Shown: positions 25,892 through 34,795 of the stretch, piece after piece | How positions within the stretch are numbered: the stretch's first letter is position 1 | Layout of the letters: each line of letters opens with the position of its first letter | NCBI RefSeq assembly: GCF_030548295.1 | Contig: NZ_JAUOSB010000008.1 | Span: 1 to 64,000, forward strand | Source: Wenyingzhuangia sp. 2_MG-2023 | GTDB lineage: Bacteria > Bacteroidota > Bacteroidia > Flavobacteriales > Flavobacteriaceae | Direction of reading: 5' to 3' | Length of the DNA stretch: 64,000 nt | Notes under the pieces: model-generated | Told to the model about the DNA's origin: nothing | Databases searched by the model: none | Seen by the model: only the letters and a program-made list of their open reading frames with translations | Program-made: the position numbers and the translations under genes

Positions 25892-28528
25892 TTAAGGTTT
25901 CTTAGGGCTTGTTTTTGGGGTAGGGGTAGGGCCTAAATAATAACTTATAATAGCTGTTTTGTCTTTTTTAATATCTTGGTTGACATTGTATACTAGGTCA
26001 AATAAATTAGTTTCTGTATTGTAGTTTACTTGCCAAAAATATTTGCCATGTACAGATTGATCTACAATTTCCCATCGAGACGAATTTCCAGAAGATTTCC
26101 ATAAAACAGGATCAGTAACAGAGCTCAATCCTGAAAATACAATTGGGACATAACCTCTACCTCCTGTAATAGTTACATGTGCTGTATTGTTTGAAGTTTC
26201 AACGGTTAAGGGGTATGTCGTGCTAACTCGATTTGTAGAAGATGTTGCATTAATTCTGTTTCCAAGAGATTCTCTAAATAACAATTCATAAGAATTTCCA
26301 TAAGTTGCCAAAGCATTTGAGAAATTTTTATTTGGACCATAATAGTCAGCTTCTTGTTTGGGCAATACCACAATTTCTACCAATAATTCTATTTTATCTC
26401 CTTTTGTGAATGAAGTTATCTGGGGAGGTGTTACCAAACAATAGGAAGTTGGGTTTGTTCTTACGCTAGATGAAAAACCTCTAGAGCTTGATCTTTCCAT
26501 CATATAAGGTGTATTGTTTTCAACTCCTCCAAAATTAGCGGTATACTCTCTAATAATAATTCCGTTGTTAGTGTCTATTTCAATACCTGCTTTTGCTCCG
26601 TTTTGATACAGTCCATCTCCTGCCCATATCCATGGGTTTTCTCCTGTTAAGGCAATTTCACTTGTCGTATATTTATTGGATCCATCATTTGTAGGAGTAA
26701 ATTGGCCAATCATTCCAGTGTCGTTTCCGTAAATGATTTTTTGAGCATTGTAATAATTATAACTGTCACCTCCTAATTGAAAAATATCAAATCGATTAAA
26801 AGTCGTGTTTTCTAGTGCTTCAACAGTTATTTTGTAATAAACTCTTGTGAAATCATCAGATCTATTTAGGTAAAAAGTGTTATCAAATTTTAATTTCTTG
26901 TCTTCAGATATTGACGAAATATGGGTTTCTGTTAGATTGGGTGAATAGGCTTTAAAACGTGTTTTTACCTGTGCATGATGATTTCTTTTTCCATTTCCAT
27001 CTTCGTAGATGAGCATATCAAATCCACCAACATTACCGGTCCAACTACATTGTTTTGAAGAGCCACCATAAGCTTCATTAGTCACTAAAAAAGGACGAAG
27101 ATCTGCTCCAATACTAGCTCCGAATTCGTAATCAGGAGAATGTGTGACTGTTTCTCCAAAACTTCCTAAAGCAGCCTGAAGCCAACTTCCTCTAGGAACA
27201 CCTGATCCTACAACAGATAGCTGATGGGAAGAAGCCGTATAGGTTTTACCCCATTTAGCTCCTGTTCTTTTGTATTTTAAGTGAAGTGTAGTGTTTGCTG
27301 GAATTACGATTTCTGTATATTCTTTAATCCATGAGCCTGAGTAGAATTGTGAGGTAACCTCGTGCCAATTTTTAGAAACTTGTATAGGTAATCCGGACGG
27401 AGAGCCATTGTTGTTACATATCATAGAATTAAAACCAACTGTATTGATTGCGGGAAATTGTCTGAAACATAACCTTGAGGTTTTGTTTTTAGCTGTTTTA
27501 TTGGTTAGCTTTAAATCAATACTTTGAATTTCATCAACGGTGGCACAATTGGTATATCCCATATTGTACCTAGGAATATCAATATAATGTATCGCTTCAT
27601 TGGCATCATAAGAAATAGCTGTTATTTCTTGTGAGACAGGATTTGTTTGTGATGCTGTGATAACTGTTTTTTGTTCCTCTTCAAAAGCCTCTGTAAATTG
27701 TGTAGAGAGATTTTCTGTAATTACAGAACAGATGATACTTATTTGGTAGGCTCTGTCTTTTATTAAATTTTGTTGTTTGGTGGTTACGGTAATTTTATTT
27801 CCACTAATATTTATAGACTTTGCATTCATTCCTCCTTTTAGAACAAATCCTTTGTTATCTACTGCATAGGCATGTAGTTGTTCATAATTGTAATATTGTG
27901 TGTATTCTGAAGGGATTTCAATAGCTAATTGTAGCTGACCATTGTTGAAATCTTTTGTTGGTTTTACGTGAAATGTGATTTTAAATCGGTTATGCCAATT
28001 CGTGAAATCAATACCTGTGTAGTATTTGTTTATAGGAGGATTTCCATTAAAGTTGGTACTTATAAATCGTCTATTAGACCAAACTCCATATTCTGCCATT
28101 TGACTATCATGAACACCTACATTAGTAGGGGAGTTACTTTTTTCATAAATAACAACACCGTTTTGAAGAATTGCATAGTCAATATCTCCTGTATAATTTG
28201 TGGGGAAAATAGCTGAGTCTAAAAGTGAAAATCCTTTTTTTTGAGAAAAATTGTCATTGTTGATAAGTAGACTGTTTATCGATAATTTCGTGTAGTTGAT
28301 GTTTAGTGAGTAGCTACTCGTATAGTTGGTAAAACTTCTGTCTGTAGAAATTGGAGAAAGCCAATTATGATTCCAATATGTGTAGTTATAGGAGTTGGTA
28401 AAATTGTCAAAAGAAGTTTGATTAACAGAGGTTGTTTGATTTTGAGAAAAACAAAAACTCAAACTTAAGAAGATAAATATTTTGGATAATCTTGTAATAA
28501 TGGGATTCGAATTTAATTTTTTGTTCAT
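25892..28528 (-). CDS. Large secreted protein of unknown family, without T9SS domain (paralogue of the 1049-residue protein)
   Basis: This is a close paralogue of the next gene, about four fifths identical by eye in the first 220 residues. A signal peptide (about 1-29, ending FCFSQ) has no proper lipobox. The conserved core motifs AEYGVWSNRRF, WHNRFKITFHVKP, NHHAQVKT and YYGPNKNF are all present. The protein ends just after YYLGPTP with a short Pro/Lys/Thr-rich tail, so the Ig-like part and T9SS domain of the paralogue are absent. It should therefore stay in the periplasm while the paralogue goes outside. The function is unknown; see the paralogue for the inference from context. It is the first gene of the PUL. 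Confidence 0.75.
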   Translation of the reverse strand: MNKKLNSNPIITRLSKIFIFLSLSFCFSQNQTTSVNQTSFDNFTNSYNYTYWNHNWLSPISTDRSFTNYTSSYSLNINYTKLSINSLLINNDNFSQKKGFSLLDSAIFPTNYTGDIDYAILQNGVVIYEKSNSPTNVGVHDSQMAEYGVWSNRRFISTNFNGNPPINKYYTGIDFTNWHNRFKITFHVKPTKDFNNGQLQLAIEIPSEYTQYYNYEQLHAYAVDNKGFVLKGGMNAKSINISGNKITVTTKQQNLIKDRAYQISIICSVITENLSTQFTEAFEEEQKTVITASQTNPVSQEITAISYDANEAIHYIDIPRYNMGYTNCATVDEIQSIDLKLTNKTAKNKTSRLCFRQFPAINTVGFNSMICNNNGSPSGLPIQVSKNWHEVTSQFYSGSWIKEYTEIVIPANTTLHLKYKRTGAKWGKTYTASSHQLSVVGSGVPRGSWLQAALGSFGETVTHSPDYEFGASIGADLRPFLVTNEAYGGSSKQCSWTGNVGGFDMLIYEDGNGKRNHHAQVKTRFKAYSPNLTETHISSISEDKKLKFDNTFYLNRSDDFTRVYYKITVEALENTTFNRFDIFQLGGDSYNYYNAQKIIYGNDTGMIGQFTPTNDGSNKYTTSEIALTGENPWIWAGDGLYQNGAKAGIEIDTNNGIIIREYTANFGGVENNTPYMMERSSSRGFSSSVRTNPTSYCLVTPPQITSFTKGDKIELLVEIVVLPKQEADYYGPNKNFSNALATYGNSYELLFRESLGNRINATSSTNRVSTTYPLTVETSNNTAHVTITGGRGYVPIVFSGLSSVTDPVLWKSSGNSSRWEIVDQSVHGKYFWQVNYNTETNLFDLVYNVNQDIKKDKTAIISYYLGPTPTPKTSPKKP

Positions 28529-28576
28529 CTTTTAATATAATATGCCTTGATCAATAGAGTGAGGTTTCTTTTTAAG

Positions 28577-28633
28577 CAAATATAATTGATATTTTAGGGC
28601 TAATAGTAGCTTGAATCTTTCGAGATGTTGTAC
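28577..28633 (-). promoter_or_regulatory. Candidate promoter and PUL-regulator operator of the 878-residue gene
   Basis: The 30-base operator box lies at 28604-28633 (minus strand: ACAACAT, then TCGAAAGATT, then AAGCTACTA). It is followed after 19 bases by TATATTTG (28577-28584), a perfect TAnnTTTG -7 element, and 48 bases later by the start codon. The box covers the place where a -33 element would be, as expected for an activator-dependent promoter. Confidence 0.65.
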
Positions 28634-28960
28634 AAAAATGGAAGGGTTAGGGTGATCACAAATTCTATTTAGCTTCTTCTATATCTAAACAATTATTTGT
28701 TCCTTTAGCGGAATTATACAATCTATAAAATTCAAATTTAGGAGTTCTAGGGGTGTTTTTATAATCGTAATTTCTAATGAATTAATAACCACCAACACGA
28801 AAGGTGATTTGGTATGATGAATGTAGAAAGTGCCACATCCTATTGGTTCTTCTGTTTCCATTTTTTCTGTTACCAATTTAGAGTTGATGAGATTTTTTAA
28901 TAGTAGTATTGAAATTTAAGAGATATATTGAAAAGAAATAATAGGTCAGACTCAGAAGAA
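28634..28960. other. Intergenic region between the PUL and the thioredoxin gene
   Basis: Apart from the operator and promoter listed separately, this stretch holds only a 63-codon minus-strand frame (28685-28876) with no recognisable motif and an unusual composition. I see no strong terminator for the upstream thioredoxin gene and no RNA gene. Confidence 0.4.
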
Positions 28961-29452
28961 CTATTTGTATGTTGAAATAATTGTTTTGATCGTTTGAGCA
29001 GTCAATTCGTGACCTTTCAATAAAGGATAGCCTTCCCAACGAACAATTCCTTTAGGGTCTATTAAAATACAATGGGGGATAGCATTTACTTCAAGTTCAT
29101 TGTATATGTTTTTTTGCGTGTCAATTGCACTGTAATAATTTATTTTTGGATGTGTCATTCTTGTTACCTTATATTCAGGTTCGTCACTAATTCCAATAAC
29201 AACTAGATCATTTTTAAATTCTTTTTGATATGAATTCAAATCAGGAATGGCTTTTTTACATGGTCCACACCAGGTAGCCCAAAAATCAATTAAGACAAAT
29301 TTTCCTTTAGTTTCAGGTTTTTCAGACAACCATTTTTCTACTACCAATTTTGGAGCTTTTTGGTTGATAACTGATTTTGCCCACAGTTTTTTTTCTTGAG
29401 CTTGTGTGTTTAAAAAGAAGATACTTAGAAGTAGAAAAAATATTCTTTGCAT
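28961..29452 (-). CDS. TlpA-like thioredoxin-family protein
   Basis: This is an exported thiol-disulfide oxidoreductase of the TlpA/ResA group. A signal peptide (1-19) leads into a thioredoxin fold with FWATWCGPCKK (redox Cys62 and Cys65) and a cis-Pro region AIPHCILIDPKG. At 163 residues it is short: it has only the catalytic domain and no N-terminal DUF4369. It probably reduces or isomerises periplasmic disulfides. It is the last gene of a minus-strand run, 36 bases after the DUF389 gene. Confidence 0.88.
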   Translation of the reverse strand: MQRIFFLLLSIFFLNTQAQEKKLWAKSVINQKAPKLVVEKWLSEKPETKGKFVLIDFWATWCGPCKKAIPDLNSYQKEFKNDLVVIGISDEPEYKVTRMTHPKINYYSAIDTQKNIYNELEVNAIPHCILIDPKGIVRWEGYPLLKGHELTAQTIKTIISTYK

Positions 29453-29488
29453 GTTTCGGTGTGTTTTTATAAGTATTTGATTGTTGAT

Positions 29489-30910
29489 TTATTTTACAAC
29501 CAATTCAATCTTGTTGTTTTGCAGTCTTGTTTGTAGCCAATTTTTTAATTGTGTGTTTTGTTTAAGGTTTGGAAGGAGGTCTTTTTTCCAAGTAGCCTCA
29601 AAAACAATAAGCGTATCTATAGTACTAAAATTGGTTTCTAGTTTATTGGCATAACTTAGTTTTTCTAAGTTTTCGTAAATGGTTTTTGCTTCTTGACTTA
29701 TTTGTACAAACGGAATTTGTTTTTTATAAATTTTTTGAAGTTCTAAATCTTTTTCTATTAGTAAGGCTTCTTTGTGTTGAATGATTTCGTCTTTGGTAGC
29801 AATCAAGTTTTGATTTTTTAAATACGAATTTTTTATAGTGTTGATTTCGTCTTCTAGATAGGCAGATTTGTCATCTTGCTGAATGGTTAAAGAAGAGTTT
29901 AAAAGTCCAAATTTAGGCATTTCATTTTCCCAAATATTTTTTTGAGAGTTGTCTATATTGTTACCTAAAACAACTATTTTAATATTTTTTGTGTCATAAT
30001 CTATACGAGTATCTATAATTCCAGCTCCTGTTTTTTCTTGCATTTGACTGATAAAAGTTTCAGCATTTCGTTTGTATTCATTCGCTTTAAACAACAAATA
30101 GAATTGATATACACTAAAACCAATAATTAAAGTAGCGATAAAACCTGCAATTTGTGCAATTCTTTTTCTTTTAGCTTGGTTGATGTATTTAACCACAGGA
30201 AAGCGTAAAAATTTTACGACAACAAATGTGGCCAAAGCAATAAAAATAGCATTGATGATGAACAAAAACATGGCTCCTAAAAAATAATCCAGATTCCAAG
30301 TTCCCAGTCCATAACCTGCAGTACACAGAGGTGGCATTAAAGCTGTAGCAATTGCAATTCCGGCAATAGTGTTGGTCATTTCAGATCTCCTACTCAAAGC
30401 AATAATCAGTGCCAATCCCCCAGCCAAAGCAATCAATACATCTCTAATATCGGGAGCAGTACGAGCAATAATTTCTGGAGTAGCTTCCTGAAATATAGGA
30501 AAACTAAAAAAGATAAAAGAAGTTGTTATACTAAGTCCAACCATCACTCCTAAATTGATCAAAGAGCGTTTAAGAGTATCGATATCATTAATAGCGATAG
30601 ATAATCCCAATCCTAAAATAGGCCCCATTAGCGGTGAAACCAACATGGCTCCAATCACTACTGCGGGAGAACTTACATTCAACCCAATAGAAGCTATAAA
30701 AATGGAGAAAATCAATACCCAAGCGGTGTGACTTTTTACTGCAATTCCAGATTTTATTTTGGCAATTGTAAGTTCCTTATCAGTATCTTCTCTAATGTTT
30801 AATAGGTTCAGAATAAAATCTTTAGTGGCAGAAAAGAAACCGTTAAATCCTTCCTGTACTTCCTTTTTCTTTTGATCTAAATCTTCTTCGTTGGTATTTG
30901 ACTTTTCCAT
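29489..30910 (-). CDS. DUF389-family integral membrane protein
   Basis: This is an inner-membrane protein of the DUF389 (TIGR00341) family, whose function is not established. A charged N-terminus of about 50 residues is followed by several membrane segments with the family hallmarks VIGAMLVSPLMGPILGLG, RRSEMTNTIAGIAIATALMPP and LCTAGYGLG. After about residue 250 a soluble part of some 200 residues with coiled-coil character ends the protein. The length is normal for the family. It is separated by 12 bases from the SprT-like gene and probably transcribed with it. Confidence 0.88.
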   Translation of the reverse strand: MEKSNTNEEDLDQKKKEVQEGFNGFFSATKDFILNLLNIREDTDKELTIAKIKSGIAVKSHTAWVLIFSIFIASIGLNVSSPAVVIGAMLVSPLMGPILGLGLSIAINDIDTLKRSLINLGVMVGLSITTSFIFFSFPIFQEATPEIIARTAPDIRDVLIALAGGLALIIALSRRSEMTNTIAGIAIATALMPPLCTAGYGLGTWNLDYFLGAMFLFIINAIFIALATFVVVKFLRFPVVKYINQAKRKRIAQIAGFIATLIIGFSVYQFYLLFKANEYKRNAETFISQMQEKTGAGIIDTRIDYDTKNIKIVVLGNNIDNSQKNIWENEMPKFGLLNSSLTIQQDDKSAYLEDEINTIKNSYLKNQNLIATKDEIIQHKEALLIEKDLELQKIYKKQIPFVQISQEAKTIYENLEKLSYANKLETNFSTIDTLIVFEATWKKDLLPNLKQNTQLKNWLQTRLQNNKIELVVK

Positions 30911-30922
30911 AAGTTTCTTTTT

Positions 30923-31513
30923 TTAAATCACTTGTACAGAGGCGGATCCGTTGATTAAAAATCGTTTTTTTGTCTTTACTTCCAAACATTCATAACGAGT
31001 TCTTCTTTTGTTAAGAATTTTGAAAACACGTTGGTTGAATTGAAACAAAGTTCCGGGCTCTAAATCAAATATAAAACATTTATCCATGTCTAAAGGATTC
31101 TTTTTTAACTGTAATTGTACGGCCAGTTTTGGGTCAGAATCTGTAGTTGCTTTTGGATTTTTAAAATGTTGTGCAAGTAATTTTAAAAGAGAATCTTCAA
31201 AAATTTGTGTGTTTAAAAAAGGGAGCATCAACTTTTGAAAACAATGTTTCCATTCTTTTCCATGAGGTTTTGCTTTTGGATATTCATGATATGTATACAA
31301 ATGTGCAATTTCATGTACCAATGTAATTAAAAACTGCTCTTTGGATAAGTTATTATTGATTGTGATGCTTGGAATTGGTTTGGTAGCTCTAAAATCACCT
31401 CTTTTGGTTTTTCTACCTCGTGTTATTTTTAGATGAAAAGGGTATTCTTTTAGCAAATGATCTAAAGACTCTTTTGCAGCATCGGGAATGTATGAAATCA
31501 GTTGGTTTATCAT
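30923..31513 (-). CDS. SprT-like zinc metallopeptidase-domain protein
   Basis: The protein carries the SprT-like zinc-binding motif HEIAH at 67-71, with a second His in the TYHEY stretch nearby and a beta-rich C-terminal part of about 80 residues. The cellular target is unknown in bacteria. At 196 residues it is normal for the Bacteroidota group. No signal peptide is seen, so it is cytoplasmic. It lies 6 bases after the SDR gene. Confidence 0.85.
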   Translation of the reverse strand: MINQLISYIPDAAKESLDHLLKEYPFHLKITRGRKTKRGDFRATKPIPSITINNNLSKEQFLITLVHEIAHLYTYHEYPKAKPHGKEWKHCFQKLMLPFLNTQIFEDSLLKLLAQHFKNPKATTDSDPKLAVQLQLKKNPLDMDKCFIFDLEPGTLFQFNQRVFKILNKRRTRYECLEVKTKKRFLINGSASVQVI

Positions 31514-31519
31514 AGAGAA

Positions 31520-32203
31520 TTAAGGAGTAGTGCTAGAAACCTCTAATACTTTACCGTTATAAAATTGATGTCCATTAACGGTGAAATCATAAATGTATTG
31601 AGCTATTTGTTCAGGAGTAACAGGTGCTTGGTAGCCTGGGAAAGCTTCTTCTAACATTTCTGTTTGTACAGATCCTAATGCCAAAACATTGAAAGATATT
31701 TGTTGTTCTTTGTATTCTTCAGCCAACAATTCTGACAAAGTGATGACTGCTCCTTTGGAGGAGCTGTATGCTGCCAATCCTGGGAATTTTAGACTTCCTC
31801 GGACACCTCCCATGCTACTAATGGTCACAACGTGACTTTTTGGAGTTAAAAACGGAATTACTTTTTGAGTCAACAAAGCGACAGAAAAAACATTGACTTG
31901 ATATACTTCATGAAATTCTTGTTGAGAAATTTCTTGAAAAGGTTTGTTGATTAATTTTCCTGCATTGTGAATCAATCCACAAAGTTGTATGTTGTTTTTT
32001 TGAAGGTAATCTGCTACAAGATCTACGTCTTTTTCAAGGCTTAAGTCTACTCCAAAAGTTGTAATATATGGATGATTGATGGCTTTTAATGTACTTGTGT
32101 TTCTTGAAAGGGCTAAAACTGAATAGTTGTTGTTGGCAAATAATTGTGCCAATTCAAAACCAATTCCTCTACTGGTTCCGGTAATAATTATGGTTTTATT
32201 CAT
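31520..32203 (-). CDS. SDR-family NAD(P)-dependent oxidoreductase
   Basis: This is a classical short-chain dehydrogenase/reductase. The cofactor motif GTSRGIG (9-15), the structural HNAG (79-82), Ser130 and the catalytic pair Tyr146/Lys150 in YSSSK are all present. At 227 residues it is somewhat shorter than the 250 typical of the class. The substrate cannot be told. Its first 8 bases overlap the end of the upstream lipoprotein gene, so translation is coupled. Confidence 0.9.
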   Translation of the reverse strand: MNKTIIITGTSRGIGFELAQLFANNNYSVLALSRNTSTLKAINHPYITTFGVDLSLEKDVDLVADYLQKNNIQLCGLIHNAGKLINKPFQEISQQEFHEVYQVNVFSVALLTQKVIPFLTPKSHVVTISSMGGVRGSLKFPGLAAYSSSKGAVITLSELLAEEYKEQQISFNVLALGSVQTEMLEEAFPGYQAPVTPEQIAQYIYDFTVNGHQFYNGKVLEVSSTTP

Positions 32204-33641
32204 CTTCTTTTGTAGGTTCTAAAGTTTTAAAATCAATGTGTTGATAAGCTCCAATATCGGGAGCAACGGTTCTGTCTGTTCCAAGAATATCTGTAGGTGT
32301 TGCCTGTGCTATTGTAGTCTCTGCTTGGTCAATTCCTTCGTTTTCTAACCCAATTCTCAAATCATTGATACTTGTATTTCTAAAATCTTTGTTTTTGTTT
32401 AGTAAAACATCTGTGTAGATGTTTGTGTCATCTGTATTGTAAAAATCATCATCTTTTTCTAGGTCTAGCAAACAGTTTTTAAAATGTACATTAAAAATAG
32501 AAAAATCTTCTTTTTTGTCCATCAAAATTTCAGTAGTTCTGTTTCCTGAGATGATACAATTGTTGAAATTAGCTTGATTCAAAGGGGTTTCAATCACCTC
32601 ATTTGTTTCATTTGTTTTGTAGTTGGATACAACTACATTTTCTTGAAATCTTACACCTTTGCTCCAATAATTCGCTAGTGTTGCATGGTTAAAAGTATAG
32701 GTTCCTCCTTGCAAAATTAAATTAGATTTTCCTGCTTGCCCCAAAACCAAATTGCTAGCGGTTAAATTTGCATTTTCGGCAGCTATGCTATAGGTAGCAG
32801 CATTGTAGATTTCAGTATTTTGAATATCAATAGTATTATTGTTTACAATTTCAACTCCTGTAGTTGGGTTGAGGATTTTTAAATAGTGAATGTTGGCGGT
32901 TGAGTTTTCTTTTAATTTTATTCCGTCCCATTGCCCTGGTACCTGATCGTAAATATAACTCAGATTGTCACCTTTAAAAACAATTGAATCTGTTAGTGTT
33001 CCTTCAATATTTAAAGTTGCTCCTTTAGAAATGGTCAAACTAGCATTTTCATGAAAATGGAGTGTACTTCCTGCTTCAATAGTCAAACTTCCGTTTTCGG
33101 GAACAATGGCGTTTCCGTAAATTACATAAGGTTTGGTGTTGGTAAAAAGGGAGGTTGTCAATTCAAAATCGGTTCCAGAAGTAGAAAACAAAAACGTAGC
33201 ATCTTTTACAACTGTTATCAAATCTACATCTTGTTGATTTCCGTTAGGGTCAAATAAGATTTGATCTTGGTATAGCATTTCATCGTTTGTATCAGGAGCA
33301 TCAACCGTAGCTTCTACAAAAATAAAAATACTGTCTTTTTGTAATAGTAAAACATCCTCAAACGTTGTTCCTGAAACTCCATCTACATTCATTCTATATT
33401 TAGAATCTGATTTAGAAAATTGTATTTTAGGAATAAGAATATCGTTGTTGCTTTGGTTGTAGACCGTTAAAATATTGGTTCTAGTACTTAAGTTGTTAAA
33501 TACGGTATCTAAAAAAAGCGTATCTACAGAAAAGCTTAAATTTCCGTTACTCACTATGGTATCAAAGTCCTTTCTACAAGAAAATTGAGCAATCAACAAA
33601 CAGATAATTCCTAGTTTTGATAAGATAGACAACAACTTCAT
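32196..33641 (-). CDS. Lipoprotein with predicted parallel beta-helix
   Basis: A signal peptide ends in a lipobox-like QFSC (Cys22), so it is probably membrane-anchored. Residues 50-160 look like a beta-sandwich. From about 170 to 300 there are short repeating strands rich in Asn, Ile and Thr (GNAIVPENGSLTIEAGSTLHF and following) as in right-handed parallel beta-helix proteins. The end has the DIGAYQ motif common in such proteins. It could be a surface adhesin-like protein; no catalytic residues are recognised. It lies between a glutaminyl cyclase and an SDR in one operon. Confidence 0.75.
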   Translation of the reverse strand: MKLLSILSKLGIICLLIAQFSCRKDFDTIVSNGNLSFSVDTLFLDTVFNNLSTRTNILTVYNQSNNDILIPKIQFSKSDSKYRMNVDGVSGTTFEDVLLLQKDSIFIFVEATVDAPDTNDEMLYQDQILFDPNGNQQDVDLITVVKDATFLFSTSGTDFELTTSLFTNTKPYVIYGNAIVPENGSLTIEAGSTLHFHENASLTISKGATLNIEGTLTDSIVFKGDNLSYIYDQVPGQWDGIKLKENSTANIHYLKILNPTTGVEIVNNNTIDIQNTEIYNAATYSIAAENANLTASNLVLGQAGKSNLILQGGTYTFNHATLANYWSKGVRFQENVVVSNYKTNETNEVIETPLNQANFNNCIISGNRTTEILMDKKEDFSIFNVHFKNCLLDLEKDDDFYNTDDTNIYTDVLLNKNKDFRNTSINDLRIGLENEGIDQAETTIAQATPTDILGTDRTVAPDIGAYQHIDFKTLEPTKEDE

Positions 33642-33646
33642 AAAGC

Positions 33647-34675
33647 TTATTTTACAATTTCTATTTCAAATAATTTGTCCCAGTTTTTACCAGTTACATA
33701 CAGTTTTTTGGTGTTCGGGTTGTAAGCAATTCCGTTCAAAACTTTGTCGGTAGATTCTGCAATAGTTTTATTATCTAATTCAGAAGTAAGACCGTTTAAG
33801 TCAATAATAGCATCAATAGCACCATTTTTTGCATCGATAATTAAAATAGCATTTTTTGTCCAAACATTGGCATATATTTTACCATTTATGTATTCTAATT
33901 CATTGATTTTTTCTACACGTCTTTCATTGGTATATGCTTCTATATAGTATTCTTCTTTACCCGTAGTAGGGTTTAAAAACCATATTTTTTCGGTACCGTC
34001 AGATTTGATCAAATGTGTGTCGTTATGAGCCAATCCCCATCCTTCGCTACTTTGTTGGTAGTTAAAGGTATTGGTAGTTTTAAAAGTTTCTACATCATAA
34101 ATAAACCCCATTTTAGCTTGCCAAGTTAACTGATAGACGTGATTGTTAAAAATGGTAATTCCTTCTCCAAAAAACTTAGAAGCCAATTCTTGTTCTTTAA
34201 GAACTTTACCCGTTGTCAGTTCTACTTTTCGCAAAACAGATTTTCCGTACTGTCCTGTTCCTTCGTACAGTTCGTTGTTGTTAAACTCCAATCCTTGCGT
34301 AAAAGCTTCTCTGTCGTGAGGGTAGGAGTTGATGACTTTGTAATTTAGTATTTCTGGTTTTTTAGATGCTAAAAAGGTGATTGTTTTTTGTTTGAAAATG
34401 GTATCTTGTTCTTCAATCACTGCAACTTTTAAAATGTGTTTTCCTAAACGATATGCATGAATGTCTAGAGATAAATTTTCTTGAGAACCAACGTTCTTAT
34501 CGTCTAAAAAATAAATAATATTGCTCTCTGCATCTAGAGGCATAGAGATAGATGCTTCTAGTTTTTGATGAATTTGGAGCTTTTGTGGAGCATTCAAATC
34601 AAAGTCAATGTCTTTTTGACAGGCATATAAACAGCTAATACCAGTCAGAATTATGATAAATCTATTAAAATTCAT
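33647..34675 (-). CDS. Glutaminyl-peptide cyclotransferase lipoprotein (glutamine cyclotransferase family)
   Basis: The C-terminal 240 residues form the five-bladed propeller glutamine cyclotransferase family (PF05096 type), with AFTQGLEF, YEGTGQYGKS, KFFGEGIT, WGLAHN, KSDGTEKIWFL, NELEYINGKIYANVW and NGIAYNP. Such enzymes form N-terminal pyroglutamate. An N-terminal lipobox LYAC (Cys19) and an extra beta-domain of about 90 residues place it in the envelope. Many Bacteroidota exported proteins start with Gln after signal cleavage, so it may cap them; this is inference. It is the first gene of the minus-strand run. Confidence 0.88.
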   Translation of the reverse strand: MNFNRFIIILTGISCLYACQKDIDFDLNAPQKLQIHQKLEASISMPLDAESNIIYFLDDKNVGSQENLSLDIHAYRLGKHILKVAVIEEQDTIFKQKTITFLASKKPEILNYKVINSYPHDREAFTQGLEFNNNELYEGTGQYGKSVLRKVELTTGKVLKEQELASKFFGEGITIFNNHVYQLTWQAKMGFIYDVETFKTTNTFNYQQSSEGWGLAHNDTHLIKSDGTEKIWFLNPTTGKEEYYIEAYTNERRVEKINELEYINGKIYANVWTKNAILIIDAKNGAIDAIIDLNGLTSELDNKTIAESTDKVLNGIAYNPNTKKLYVTGKNWDKLFEIEIVK

Positions 34676-34726
34676 AGGTTTTGTAAAAAATAGATGGTTT
34701 ATTTAAAATTATTTCTTTTATATTTT

Positions 34727-34755
34727 TTGATTATTCAAAAATATGCTTAAATTTG
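34727..34755 (+). promoter_or_regulatory. Promoter of rpmE2
   Basis: TTG at 34727-34729 and TAAATTTG at 34748-34755 are 18 bases apart and fit the Bacteroidota -33/-7 promoter pattern exactly. The start codon follows 40 bases later. Confidence 0.7.
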
Positions 34756-34795
34756 CAGTCTCAAAAATAAACACAGTTAAAACATACATATAATT

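Noticed and set aside
28685-28876. 63-codon minus-strand frame between the PUL and the thioredoxin gene
   Set aside because: It has no motif or family resemblance and an odd hydrophobic composition without a clear membrane segment; it is probably a chance frame.
28961-28980. TlpA-like gene as part of the PUL
   Set aside because: It lies upstream of the first operator box and belongs by spacing to the DUF389/SprT run; it has no PUL-type promoter.
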